From: Sedimentibacter sp. MB31-C6
GTDB lineage: Bacteria; Bacillota; Clostridia; Tissierellales; Sedimentibacteraceae
NCBI RefSeq assembly: GCF_035934735.1
Contig: NZ_CP142396.1
Coordinates: 2,170,001-2,234,000, forward strand
Length of the DNA stretch: 64,000 nt
Direction of reading: 5' to 3'
Shown here in pieces: positions 27,037 through 34,278 of the stretch. The stretch's first letter is position 1. Each line of letters begins with the position of its first letter. A program made the position numbers and the translations under genes. The notes beneath the pieces were generated by a model. It ran no database searches. It was not told where the DNA came from and saw nothing but the letters and a program-made list of their open reading frames with translations.

Positions 27037-27055
27037 TTTTCAGAAAGGATACGAT

Positions 27056-27283
27056 ATGCTTGTAAAATACAAACGGAATAGAAAACCTGCCTGTTATGAT
27101 TCTGAAAGTCTCACAAGCACCGGCAGACCTGATCCACCCACTGCTCTTACCGGTCCCTTTAAAAACTGTGGTGATTGCCCTTATGCATCCCACGGCTTTA
27201 TCTGTTATAGCCGTGAAGGAGATTGTCTAAAAACCGATGTGCAAAAAATTAATCAAAGGAGGAAAAGATTATGCGAACAATGA
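27056..27283 (+). CDS. Small cysteine-rich protein, mobile-element type
   Basis: A 75-residue protein with six cysteines, including CGDCPYASHGFICYS, which could bind a metal. The start at 27056 has AGAAAGGA upstream. It overlaps the following ArdA-like gene by 13 bases. Pairs like this are common in clostridial conjugative elements, from memory; I know no function. It probably belongs to the remains of such an element. Confidence 0.6.
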   Translation: MLVKYKRNRKPACYDSESLTSTGRPDPPTALTGPFKNCGDCPYASHGFICYSREGDCLKTDVQKINQRRKRLCEQ

Positions 27284-27684
27284 TTCAATGCATGCATGAA
27301 AGCAATTACTACAATCTTGCTTTTCCCAGCAAGGAAAAAGAACTGCAGGTTTTATGCGACAGTCTTGGTATTGCCAATACTGCAAAAACAGAGATTAAAA
27401 TCAGTGCTGTCCATAACGATGAGCGATTGTCAGCTCTGCTCTTTGAACAAACAGTAAACCTTGATCAGCTGAATTTTCTGATGAAGCGGTTGGATAGCTT
27501 TGACCAAAAAGAACTTGCCACTTTTTACGCAGCTGCCTATGCTGAAAAAACTAAAACAACACGTTTTTTGGGGACGGCACGTTTTTTGGGGACGGTTCTT
27601 TTTGATTGGCAGTTTATATTTTACATCAATCAAAAAGAACCGTCCCGTAAATTCTTGTCTCAATCAAAAAGAACCGTCCCGTAA
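27271..27684 (+). pseudogene. Truncated ArdA-like mobile-element protein fused to a repeat
   Basis: Starts at ATG 27271 with AAAGGAGG. About the first 97 residues, with MHESNYYNLAFPSKEKELQ and LDQLNFLMKRLDSFDQKELATFYAAAYAEK, resemble the N-terminal part of proteins annotated as ArdA-like antirestriction in conjugative elements (recollection, not searched). At about 27559 the frame runs into the GGGGACGG repeat element, which supplies the last 40 or so residues (TRFLGTARFLGTVLFD...). The intact proteins are longer, so the element has cut off the C-terminus. Confidence 0.6.
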
Positions 27685-27728
27685 ATTCTTGTCTCAATCA
27701 AAAAGAACCGTCCCGTAAATTCTTGAGG
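27559..27728. repeat. GGGGACGG/CCGTCCC repeat element with 34-bp tandem units
   Basis: Left end carries ACGTTTTTTGGGGACGG twice in tandem; the right end is three tandem 34-bp units (27627-27660, 27661-27694, 27695-27728) containing CAATCAAAAAGAACCGTCCC and GTAAATTCTTG. The left TTGGGGACGGTTCTTTTTG and the right units are inverted repeats of each other. Similar repeats are, from memory, common in clostridia near REP-associated IS200-like transposases. No transposase is here. Confidence 0.8.
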
Positions 27729-27737
27729 AATCAAACA

Positions 27738-28625
27738 ATGAAAAATCGTGAGTGTAGTATTGTTCGTGATATATTACCTTTGTATGTTGAAAATGTTATC
27801 AGAGACGATACAAAGCAATTTGTAGATGAGCATTTAAGTCATTGTGCTGAGTGCAAAAATGAATTGGAACTAACGCAAACAGATATACCTGTTAAAAAAA
27901 TTTGTTCGGAAAAGGATAGCGGTATTGAAGTTATAAAAAAAATAGGATTGGATATAAAGAAAAAGCGAGTATTTACAGGTATTCTTTCAGCAGTTATTTC
28001 AGCCATTGTTGTAATATTATCATTTGCATATTTAACAGCACCTGAATATCTACCTTATGCTGAATCATTTGATATTATTTCTGTAAAGGATAATAATGGC
28101 TATGTAACGCTTTCTTTTACAGGTGAATATGAGATTTATCAAAGTGAACAAGGCGTATATGATATTAGTATCTATAATACAATTTGGAACAAACTCTTTG
28201 ATATCGAGAAAAAGCAAGATATAACGGTAAATCCAAACGGAGAAACAGTTAATACTATTTATTATGTGTCTAATGGTGGGCAAGAAGATAAAGTAATCTA
28301 TGGAAGAAGTCCCATTAATAATGGAGGAGTTTTGACCTTACCTCGATTGTTTTTGAATTATTATTTTGTCATTACCATTTTATTTGCAATTGTTTTGGCA
28401 ATGCTTGTTGTAATATTCAGAAAGAAAGAAAAAGTTAAAGCCATAGTAGTAAAAATACTATTTATTCCCATTTCTTATATTGTAAGTCATATTATGATTA
28501 AAGGATGGAATGCCACTTCATATTCAGCAACTCGTGATTTTTATTTGATTTTGCTTTTAGTAATACCTATTTATTCTCTATTTTATATTTTGTATAAAAA
28601 GAAACATTCGAAATTTAGGCACTAA
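27738..28625 (+). CDS. Zinc-finger anti-sigma-like membrane protein
   Basis: 295 residues. The N-terminal zf-HC2-type domain has the zinc motif H-x3-C-x2-C (HLSHCAEC, about residues 30-37), followed by a membrane helix near 80-100, an extracytoplasmic domain (about 105-205) and three more helices toward the C-terminus. Such proteins hold an ECF sigma factor at the membrane. ATG 27738 is preceded by GAGGA, partly supplied by the last repeat unit; an in-frame TTG at 27723 is less likely. No sigma-factor gene is adjacent: its usual upstream place is occupied by the repeat element. Confidence 0.75.
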   Translation: MKNRECSIVRDILPLYVENVIRDDTKQFVDEHLSHCAECKNELELTQTDIPVKKICSEKDSGIEVIKKIGLDIKKKRVFTGILSAVISAIVVILSFAYLTAPEYLPYAESFDIISVKDNNGYVTLSFTGEYEIYQSEQGVYDISIYNTIWNKLFDIEKKQDITVNPNGETVNTIYYVSNGGQEDKVIYGRSPINNGGVLTLPRLFLNYYFVITILFAIVLAMLVVIFRKKEKVKAIVVKILFIPISYIVSHIMIKGWNATSYSATRDFYLILLLVIPIYSLFYILYKKKHSKFRH

Positions 28626-28710
28626 CTATTATGAGCATAACACGTAATTCATAAATTCCAATTTGTAGCCGCAAATAATTACTTAAAAAATTAAAAACGT
28701 AACCATAAAT

Positions 28711-28745
28711 GCACTAAGATGTAAAAATCTGGTGCTTTTATTTTA
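28711..28745 (+). terminator. Terminator after the anti-sigma-like gene
   Basis: GCAC-TA-AGAT-GTAAAA-ATCT-G-GTGC followed by TTTTATTTTAT. Confidence 0.65.
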
Positions 28746-28775
28746 TATAAATCACAACTAAATAAAGAAACCCAA

Positions 28776-28828
28776 AGAGGCGAAGTCTTCGGTCAACTTA
28801 TGATCGATAGTCTTCGCCTCTTTTTTTA
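28776..28828 (+). terminator. Strong intrinsic terminator
   Basis: AGAGGCGAAG stem paired with CTTCGCCTCT, then TTTTTTT. It precedes the frameshifted mobile-element gene by about 40 bases. Confidence 0.8.
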
Positions 28829-28863
28829 TTTAAAAAACTAATAGAAAGAAAGGATTGAGAAAA

Positions 28864-29269
28864 ATGTCAAGATATTTTATGTATGGTACATCACTGGGAG
28901 GGATAGAGCAGCTGATGATGCTGGCACCTAATTTTCATCAAAGAGGAAGTGGCGTAGTAACAGAATGTAATATGGGGGAGATAATATTAATGATGAAGCT
29001 GAACAAATTAGATGTTTGCTTAAAAAGACAAAGGAAATAGTTATTTTTACAGCTAATTTGTTTGATTTAATTGCGAATGGGTTAATGATAATGAAAACGA
29101 TGGAATAGCGGAACATCCGATACAGATACCTTTTGTAGGTTATTCCGAAATGGTACATAACTTCATCGACGATGCTTACACCTTTGAAGAAAGTAATAAA
29201 GATATGGAACTTACCCGCTATAGAGATATTCTCAAAGATAACGGGCTTGAATGGGTACGGAATATATGA
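28864..29269 (+). pseudogene. Frameshifted mobile-element hypothetical gene
   Basis: ATG with AAAGGA upstream opens a frame beginning SRYFMYGTSLGGIEQLMM, a start I associate with small clostridial conjugative-element proteins. After about 37 codons the sense continues in another frame (YGGDNINDEAEQIRCLLKK...FTANLFDLIANG), then shifts again near 29085 to NENDGIAEHPIQIPFVGYS...DILKDNGLEWVRNI and a TGA at 29267-29269. The three pieces read as one protein of about 130 residues with two frameshifts. Confidence 0.65.
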
Positions 29270-29404
29270 AAATATACTGACATTTCAAATTTAAATGCAC
29301 AAAAGCCAGTAAGTAAATATGCAGGATTTGAGCCGTAGGCAATGGTTTGAATAGCATCGTTGTCTTCGATTCATTTTATTTAAACATCGTGATAAATTTT
29401 TTCC

Positions 29405-29459
29405 TTGACAAGGTAAGATGTTTTCGTTATACTATAGATGTTAACCAAGGTTAACATCT
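29405..29459 (+). promoter_or_regulatory. Promoter and DtxR-type operator of the iron island
   Basis: TTGACA (29405-29410), 17-base spacer and TATACT (29428-29433), followed at once by the perfect palindrome AGATGTTAACC-AA-GGTTAACATCT (29436-29459). It lies just before the DtxR-family gene, as expected for metal-dependent autorepression. Confidence 0.75.
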
Positions 29460-29496
29460 TGATGAGAATTATTATACATAATTAAGGAGTGGTAAC

Positions 29497-29886
29497 GTGA
29501 GTAATAATGAATCTATGGAAATGTATTTGGAAACAGTTTATATATTAGAAAATAATCACGGCCATGCTCATGTGGTAGATATTGCAAATCGGCTAGCTGT
29601 ATCAAAACCGGGTGTAACAAAAGCTATAAAACATCTTAAAGAGCAGGGATTTGTTAATACACAAAAATATGGAGTAATTCTATTGACAGAAAAGGGGAGA
29701 GAAGTGTCTGAGGAAATTTATAAAAAACATCAATTGATAGAGTTATTTTTAGAACATTCTCTTAAATTGTCTGCAGAGCAAGCTAGTATTGATGCATGTA
29801 AAATAGAACATGTTCTCAGCGATGAAATGACAGAAGCTATTAAAATCTATTTAAAGAGGAACAATATTGATATAGAGAAGTTGTAA
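29497..29886 (+). CDS. DtxR/MntR-family metal-dependent repressor
   Basis: 129-residue iron- or manganese-sensing repressor. The GTG start at 29497 follows AAGGAG. The winged helix includes MYLETVYILENNHGHAHVVDIANRLAVSKPGVTKAIKHL, and the dimerisation/metal part has KKHQLIELFL and ACKIEHVLSD, the usual His/Glu/Cys ligands. The C-terminal SH3-like domain of longer relatives is absent, as in MntR. Immediately followed by feoA-like and feoB, so iron is the likely signal. Confidence 0.9.
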   Translation: MSNNESMEMYLETVYILENNHGHAHVVDIANRLAVSKPGVTKAIKHLKEQGFVNTQKYGVILLTEKGREVSEEIYKKHQLIELFLEHSLKLSAEQASIDACKIEHVLSDEMTEAIKIYLKRNNIDIEKL

Positions 29887-29900
29887 GCTTAGGGGAAGAT

Positions 29901-30182
29901 ATGAACATGATTAGTAGTAAAATAATATTACCAGTCAATAAAAGTAAGGAAAGGTGTGCTAGTGAAATGGCAAATTTGGCAAAGGTACAGAATAACAGAG
30001 AGTACACGATTAAAGCAATTAAGACCAATGATGAAGAGCTTAAAAATTTTCTATTTACATTAGGATGTTATGAGGGTGAAACAGTGACAGTACTGTCAGT
30101 ACTTAGTGAAAATTTTGTTATTTCTATAAAGGATGCAAGATATAGTCTTGATAAGAATTTAGCTGAAGCAATCATTGTGTAA
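29901..30182 (+). CDS. FeoA-domain protein
   Basis: Small SH3-like FeoA partner of the ferrous iron transporter, 93 residues. The core runs from TIKAIKTNDEELKNFLFTLGCYEGETVTVLS to a final SLDKNLAEAIIV, matching the FeoA fold pattern. An additional 20-residue N-terminus precedes it. Either ATG at 29901 or 29907 could be used. It sits between the DtxR-type gene and feoB, with two further GTTAAC operator pairs in the gap after it. Confidence 0.88.
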   Translation: MNMISSKIILPVNKSKERCASEMANLAKVQNNREYTIKAIKTNDEELKNFLFTLGCYEGETVTVLSVLSENFVISIKDARYSLDKNLAEAIIV

Positions 30183-30198
30183 TTATTTTTTTTAACAA

Positions 30199-30222
30199 TA
30201 AAGTTAACTATAGTTAACTTTA
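30199..30222 (+). promoter_or_regulatory. Second DtxR-type operator
   Basis: Perfect inverted repeat TAAAGTTAACT-AT-AGTTAACTTTA. Its two GTTAAC cores start 10 bases apart, exactly as in the operator before the regulator gene. Confidence 0.7.
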
Positions 30223-30266
30223 TTTAAATAACTGCATAAGCTTTAAGAAGTTATTACGTGCAAAGA

Positions 30267-30282
30267 GTTAATCGAAGTTAAC
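30267..30282 (+). promoter_or_regulatory. Third, imperfect DtxR-type operator before feoB
   Basis: GTTAAT-CGAA-GTTAAC keeps the 10-base spacing of the two perfect sites but has one core mismatch. It lies about 45 bases before the feoB start. Confidence 0.5.
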
Positions 30283-30324
30283 AATTATAAATTTTAAAAA
30301 ATAAAATAAATATGGAGGAGCGTT

Positions 30325-32325
30325 ATGAAAGTAGCATTAACGGGCAATCCAAACAGTGGAAAAACAACATTGTTCAATGCAATAACAGGAAAGGTTGAAC
30401 ATGTGGGAAACTGGGCGGGCGTAACAGTTGAGAAAAAGGAAGGGAAAATCAAAAAAAGTCTTAATAGAGGAAATTCTGAGATTATTGCAGTAGACCTTCC
30501 TGGAGCATATTCCATGTCACCTTTCACATCCGAGGAAAATATCACGAGTGACTTTGTTAAAAATGAAAAACCTGATGTTATTATTAACATCGTTGATGCC
30601 ACAAACTTAAGCAGAAGCTTGTTTTTTACAACTCAACTTCTGGAGCTAGGGATACCGGTTGTTGTTGCCCTTAACAAGAGTGATTTAAGCAAGAAAAAAG
30701 GGATAGTTATCAATGTAGCGGCTTTGTCAGAAAAACTTAAATGTCCCGTTGTTGAAACAATATCTACTGCCGGAAGTAAAAACGGTTTGAAGGACCTTAT
30801 ATCTGCTGCTGAAAATGCTAAGGGCAAGAAGCAGCAAGCGCCCTTTGATGGCTTAGGGGTTAATATGGCAGATAAAAATTCAGTTGAAGCATCTGATAAA
30901 AAACGGTTTGAACTTGTGAAAGTTATTATTGCAGAGGTTGAAAACAGAAAAATAAGTAGCAATCGTCAAACGATTCAAGATGCAGTTGATAGGGTTTTAG
31001 CACATAAATGGTTTGGAATTCCGATTTTTGCAGTAGTAATGTGGACAGTATTTTCTATTTCTCAAACTCATTTAGGACCGCTTTTAGCTGACACATTTGT
31101 TGGTTGGATAGATGGATTCAATGGCTGGGTTGCAGAATTACTTGGAGAAGGAGTATCTCCTGTTCTTAGCGCCATTCTTTTAGATGGTATATTAGGAGGG
31201 GTTGGAGCTGTTGTAGGCTTCCTTCCGCTGATCATGGTGTTGTTCTTCCTGCTGGCATTGCTTGAAGATTGCGGATATATGGCACGTGTTGCTGTTGTTA
31301 TGGATAGATTTTTTAAGAAAGTTGGATTATCAGGTAAATCAATTATTCCAATGATTATTGGTACAGGATGTGCTATTCCGGGAATTATGGCAACGAGAAC
31401 AATTAAAAATGAAAGACAAAGAAGGACAACTGCAATGCTTACACCTTTTATGCCATGCGGAGCAAAATTACCTGTCATTGCTCTTTTTGCAGGTGTGTTC
31501 TTTAATGATGCGGCTTGGGTGGGAACAACAATGTATTTTTTAGGTATTGCGCTCATTATAATAGGAGCTTTAATTGTAGTAAGAATTACTGGAGAGAAAA
31601 ATGCAAGATCATTCTTCATTATGGAGCTGCCGGAATATAAATTTCCAAGTATTAAGAGAGCTACATTAGAAATGCTTTCTAGAGCAAAAGCATTTATTGT
31701 TAAAGCGGGGACTATTATTCTTCTTTGTAATGCTGCAGTGCAAATCATGCAAACATTCGATTGGAAATTTCAAGTAGTTGCTGAAGGCGCAGAGGGTACT
31801 AGTATTCTGGCCAGTATTGCATCACCATTTGCTGTTCTATTAATACCTTTAGGATTTGGTGTATGGCAGTTGGCTGCAGCAGCGGTTACTGGTTTTATTG
31901 CTAAAGAGAATGTAGTTGGTACATTGGCTGTTGTATACTCAATCACAAACTTCATTGATACGGAAGAACTTGCTTTAGTTAATGGAGCGACTGATGTTGC
32001 AGGAGTAATGGGATTAACCTCGGCAGCTGCATTGGCATATTTGATGTTTAACTTATTTACACCACCGTGTTTTGCAGCTATTGGTGCCATGAATGCCGAG
32101 ATGGAGAGTAAAAAGTGGCTTTGGGGCGGAATTGCATTTCAATTAGGTATAGGGTATACAGTTGCATTTATTACTTATCAGATAGGAACTTTACTAACAA
32201 CAGGTGCTTTGGGGAGTGGCTTCTTGCCAGGTTTAATTGCTATAATCGCAATGATTGGCTATGTTGTTTATCTTACAAGAAAAGGTGAACAAAAAGCATC
32301 TGCAAAAGAAGCATTAAGTGCTTAG
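30325..32325 (+). CDS. feoB: Ferrous iron transport protein B
   Basis: Inner-membrane Fe(II) importer with an N-terminal G domain; 666 residues. GTPase motifs: GNPNSGKTT (G1), VDLPGAYSM (G3) and LNKSD (G4). Membrane Gate motifs include SIIPMIIGTGCAIPGIMATRTI, with a conserved cysteine, and FMPCGAKLPVIALF. GGAGG at about 30313 fits the start. Followed by a FeoB-associated cysteine-rich small protein, and preceded by metal-repressor operators. Confidence 0.96.
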   Translation: MKVALTGNPNSGKTTLFNAITGKVEHVGNWAGVTVEKKEGKIKKSLNRGNSEIIAVDLPGAYSMSPFTSEENITSDFVKNEKPDVIINIVDATNLSRSLFFTTQLLELGIPVVVALNKSDLSKKKGIVINVAALSEKLKCPVVETISTAGSKNGLKDLISAAENAKGKKQQAPFDGLGVNMADKNSVEASDKKRFELVKVIIAEVENRKISSNRQTIQDAVDRVLAHKWFGIPIFAVVMWTVFSISQTHLGPLLADTFVGWIDGFNGWVAELLGEGVSPVLSAILLDGILGGVGAVVGFLPLIMVLFFLLALLEDCGYMARVAVVMDRFFKKVGLSGKSIIPMIIGTGCAIPGIMATRTIKNERQRRTTAMLTPFMPCGAKLPVIALFAGVFFNDAAWVGTTMYFLGIALIIIGALIVVRITGEKNARSFFIMELPEYKFPSIKRATLEMLSRAKAFIVKAGTIILLCNAAVQIMQTFDWKFQVVAEGAEGTSILASIASPFAVLLIPLGFGVWQLAAAAVTGFIAKENVVGTLAVVYSITNFIDTEELALVNGATDVAGVMGLTSAAALAYLMFNLFTPPCFAAIGAMNAEMESKKWLWGGIAFQLGIGYTVAFITYQIGTLLTTGALGSGFLPGLIAIIAMIGYVVYLTRKGEQKASAKEALSA

Positions 32326-32336
32326 GAGAAAAATCT

Positions 32337-32504
32337 ATGGGCAATTTAATTATCACCATCATTATTTTAGCAATCGTAGCGTCTGCAATTGCTAAAATTG
32401 TTATTGAAAAGCGAAAAGGAGCCAAGTGTATTGGTTGTCCTTACAGTCAAACAGGCGAAAGTCATTGTGGTTGCAACAATTCCAGTGAAAAATCAAAAGG
32501 ATGA
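32337..32504 (+). CDS. FeoB-associated cysteine-rich membrane protein
   Basis: A 55-residue protein: one N-terminal membrane helix (about residues 3-22), then KRKGAKCIGCPYSQTGESHCGC with four cysteines that may bind iron. It starts 12 bases after feoB with AGGAGA as ribosome site. This is the usual layout of the small FeoB-associated (Pfam attachment) family. Its function is not known in detail; assistance with Fe(II) delivery is assumed. Confidence 0.88.
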   Translation: MGNLIITIIILAIVASAIAKIVIEKRKGAKCIGCPYSQTGESHCGCNNSSEKSKG

Positions 32505-32543
32505 TGCAAATGGTAAAAAAGCTTATTGATTTAAAAGGAGCAT

Positions 32544-32957
32544 TTGAAAAACAATAGCTATAAGCTTACAGGTCAAAGGATAGCCGTATTGGAGGTGCTT
32601 GCTGAGAACAGCGGCGAGCACCTTAATGCGGATGTAATTTTACAGATTGTTTTATCAAAAGGACACCGCATAGGCATGGCTACGGTATACAGGACGCTGA
32701 CACTGCTTAAAAGGTTGAAGTTTATTACAATAATCTACTTGAATGACGGCTGCATAAGGTATAAGCTGTCAGACCCCAATTCAAAGTATGAGCACTATTA
32801 TCTGATATGTGAATGCTGTGGCAACGTTTTGGATATAGAGGGGGATTTGTTGGACTCCCTGGAAAAGCAGCTGTTTTTAAAAAACAGGTTTCGTGTTAGC
32901 AATCATAGAGTGAAGCATTTTGGAATCTGTGAAAAATGCATGGATGAGCAATACTAA
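32544..32957 (+). CDS. Fur-family metalloregulator
   Basis: 137-residue Fur-type repressor. Winged helix: YKLTGQRIAVLEVL...GMATVYRTLTLL; structural zinc site: CECCG and a C-terminal CEKCM; the regulatory-site histidines are in EHYYLI and NHRVKHFG. The TTG at 32544 follows AAAAGGAG. An overlapping frame from ATG 32510 encodes MVKKLIDLKGAFEK, which looks like the normal Fur N-terminus, so a single-base shift may have split the 5' end. The core is intact. Confidence 0.85.
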   Translation: MKNNSYKLTGQRIAVLEVLAENSGEHLNADVILQIVLSKGHRIGMATVYRTLTLLKRLKFITIIYLNDGCIRYKLSDPNSKYEHYYLICECCGNVLDIEGDLLDSLEKQLFLKNRFRVSNHRVKHFGICEKCMDEQY

Positions 32958-32995
32958 AAGAATTTTTTTAAAACTTTAAATATGGAGGGCTTGAA

Positions 32996-33238
32996 TTGAG
33001 TATTGTACTGGTAGACGGACATGAGCGAATGAGGGATGATTATAAGGCCATTGGAGACAAGCATGGGCATAAAATAAAAGTCTTTACACAGATGCCGACC
33101 AGATTTAATAAGAGTATTGGGCAATCTGATGCTATTGGACTTTTTTTTTGGGGTTTTTTGGGGACGGTTCTTTTTTCCGTTTTTGGGGAAGTTACGTCCC
33201 GTAAATTACCATTGTTATTTATGCTAAGGATGTTATAA
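32996..33238 (+). pseudogene. Truncated DUF2325 protein fused to a repeat
   Basis: TTG start after GGAGGG. About the first 48 residues (SIVLVDGHERMRDDYKAIG, KVFTQMPTRFNKSIGQSD) match the start of DUF2325 proteins, which are about 90-100 residues long. The frame then enters the GGGGACGG element at about 33141, giving a meaningless tail FFWGFLGTVLFS. Likely non-functional. Confidence 0.72.
33141..33209. repeat. GGGGACGG/CGTCCC repeat element, short copy
   Basis: TTTTTTGGGGACGGTTCTTTT at the left and ACGTCCCGTAAATT at the right, the same ends as the element at 27559-27728, with a short interior. It interrupts the DUF2325 gene. Confidence 0.75.
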
Positions 33239-33316
33239 TAAATAGAAAATTAATATTTAAATTTGATGAAGAAGCGATATGCATACGTTAAAGCATACAA
33301 ATAGGGAGATAAAAGT

Positions 33317-33808
33317 ATGGATTATAAAGTAGACGAGATGAGAGCATCAGATTGGACGAAGGTTGCAGAAATTTACATGGAAGGAATAAAGACGAAAATA
33401 GCTACCTTTCAAAGTACGATACCAAGTTGGGAAGATTGGAATAAAGGACATTGCGAAACCTGTCGCCTAGTAGCTAGAGACGGTGATACTATTTTAGGGT
33501 GGGCAGCTTTATCTCCTTATTCTAGTCGCTGTGTTTATGCCGGGGTTGCAGAAGTAAGCATCTATATCGGTGAGCAATATCAAGGTCAAAAAGTTGGTAC
33601 AGCATTACTGGAAAAATTAATTGAAATCTCTGAAGAAAACGGGTTTTGGACATTACAATCAGGGATTATTAAAGAGAACATTTCAAGCTTAAATCTACAT
33701 AAAAAATGTGGTTTTAGGGAAGTCGGTTATAGAGAAAGACTAGGTAAAATGGATAACGGAAAATGGCATGATGTAGTATTAGTTGAACGAAGAAGTAAAA
33801 TCGTATGA
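33317..33808 (+). CDS. GNAT acetyltransferase, phosphinothricin-acetyltransferase-like
   Basis: 163-residue acetyl-CoA-dependent N-acetyltransferase. The N-terminal MRASDWTKVAEIYMEGI and FQSTIPSWEDWN, the acetyl-CoA P-loop region QYQGQKVGTALLEKL and the late NLHKKCGFREVGYRERLGKMDNGKWHDVVL match PAT/Bar-like proteins. Relatives acetylate methionine sulfone or phosphinothricin-like compounds; the natural substrate here is unknown. It stands alone with its own terminator in the accessory region. Confidence 0.85.
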   Translation: MDYKVDEMRASDWTKVAEIYMEGIKTKIATFQSTIPSWEDWNKGHCETCRLVARDGDTILGWAALSPYSSRCVYAGVAEVSIYIGEQYQGQKVGTALLEKLIEISEENGFWTLQSGIIKENISSLNLHKKCGFREVGYRERLGKMDNGKWHDVVLVERRSKIV

Positions 33809-33838
33809 ACAAATAGAGTAAAGTCTAAAACAATATTT

Positions 33839-33876
33839 AACCCTGAAATTAATTCATAATTACTTTCAGGGTTTTT
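33839..33876 (+). terminator. Terminator after the acetyltransferase
   Basis: AACCCTGAAA...TTTCAGGGTT stem followed by TTTC; the loop is 15 bases. Confidence 0.7.
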
Positions 33877-33975
33877 CATAAATTAATATCTAAAAAACAA
33901 GAAGCTATAGCTTAACGCTGTTAAATTGTGGTATAATGATAACGTAAACATATTATTCTTGAACAGAGGTGTAGA

Positions 33976-34140
33976 ATGATTAATAATACCATTAAAATAG
34001 CTATATTAGGATTTGGAAATGTTGGTCAGGCATTTGCAAAGTTGTTGATTGAAAAAGAAAGAGAAATATTTGAAAAATTTAATTTGAGTATTAGTGTAGT
34101 AGCAATTTCAACTAGAACAGACAGCTTACGGAGTATTTAG
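33976..34140 (+). pseudogene. N-terminal fragment of homoserine dehydrogenase
   Basis: ATG 33976 with AGAGGTG upstream opens 54 codons. IKIAILGFGNVGQAFAKLL is the NAD(P)-binding start of homoserine dehydrogenase, and FNLSISVVAISTRTDS fits the next strand. The frame then stops at 34138-34140, so some 300 or more residues are missing. The bases just after share a 17-base word with the DUF2325 fragment 1 kb upstream. Confidence 0.65.
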
Positions 34141-34232
34141 CGATTTAATAAGAGTATTAAGCAATATGAATTGTTAGTGGAAATTTAAAAACCTTCTTTT
34201 GCATTTTGTATTGTTTAGCAACTACCTGAATG

Positions 34233-34262
34233 CGGTATATTAATAATATTATTAATATACCG
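34233..34262. promoter_or_regulatory. Perfect 30-bp palindrome before the DUF4256 gene
   Basis: Each half is CGGTATATTAATAAT read in opposite directions with no loop. It ends just before the ribosome site (AAAGGAG) of the next gene. It may be an operator or an mRNA hairpin controlling that gene. Confidence 0.5.
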
Positions 34263-34278
34263 TAAAGGAGAAACTAAC

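Larger units (their letters stand above)
26646..27055. other. Non-coding stretch between lipoprotein and mobile-element-type genes
   Basis: Apart from repeat copy B and the terminator listed separately, I see no gene. The sequence at 26690-26800 is less AT-rich than its surroundings and looks like decayed coding DNA, but no frame stays open. Confidence 0.5.

Noticed and set aside
27627-27728. Tandem 34-base repeats as a CRISPR array
   Set aside because: The units are directly adjacent with no spacers, there are only three, and no cas genes are present.
31068-31748. 226-codon open frame on the minus strand
   Set aside because: It lies wholly inside feoB, whose motifs are complete; the frame is open only because of feoB codon bias.
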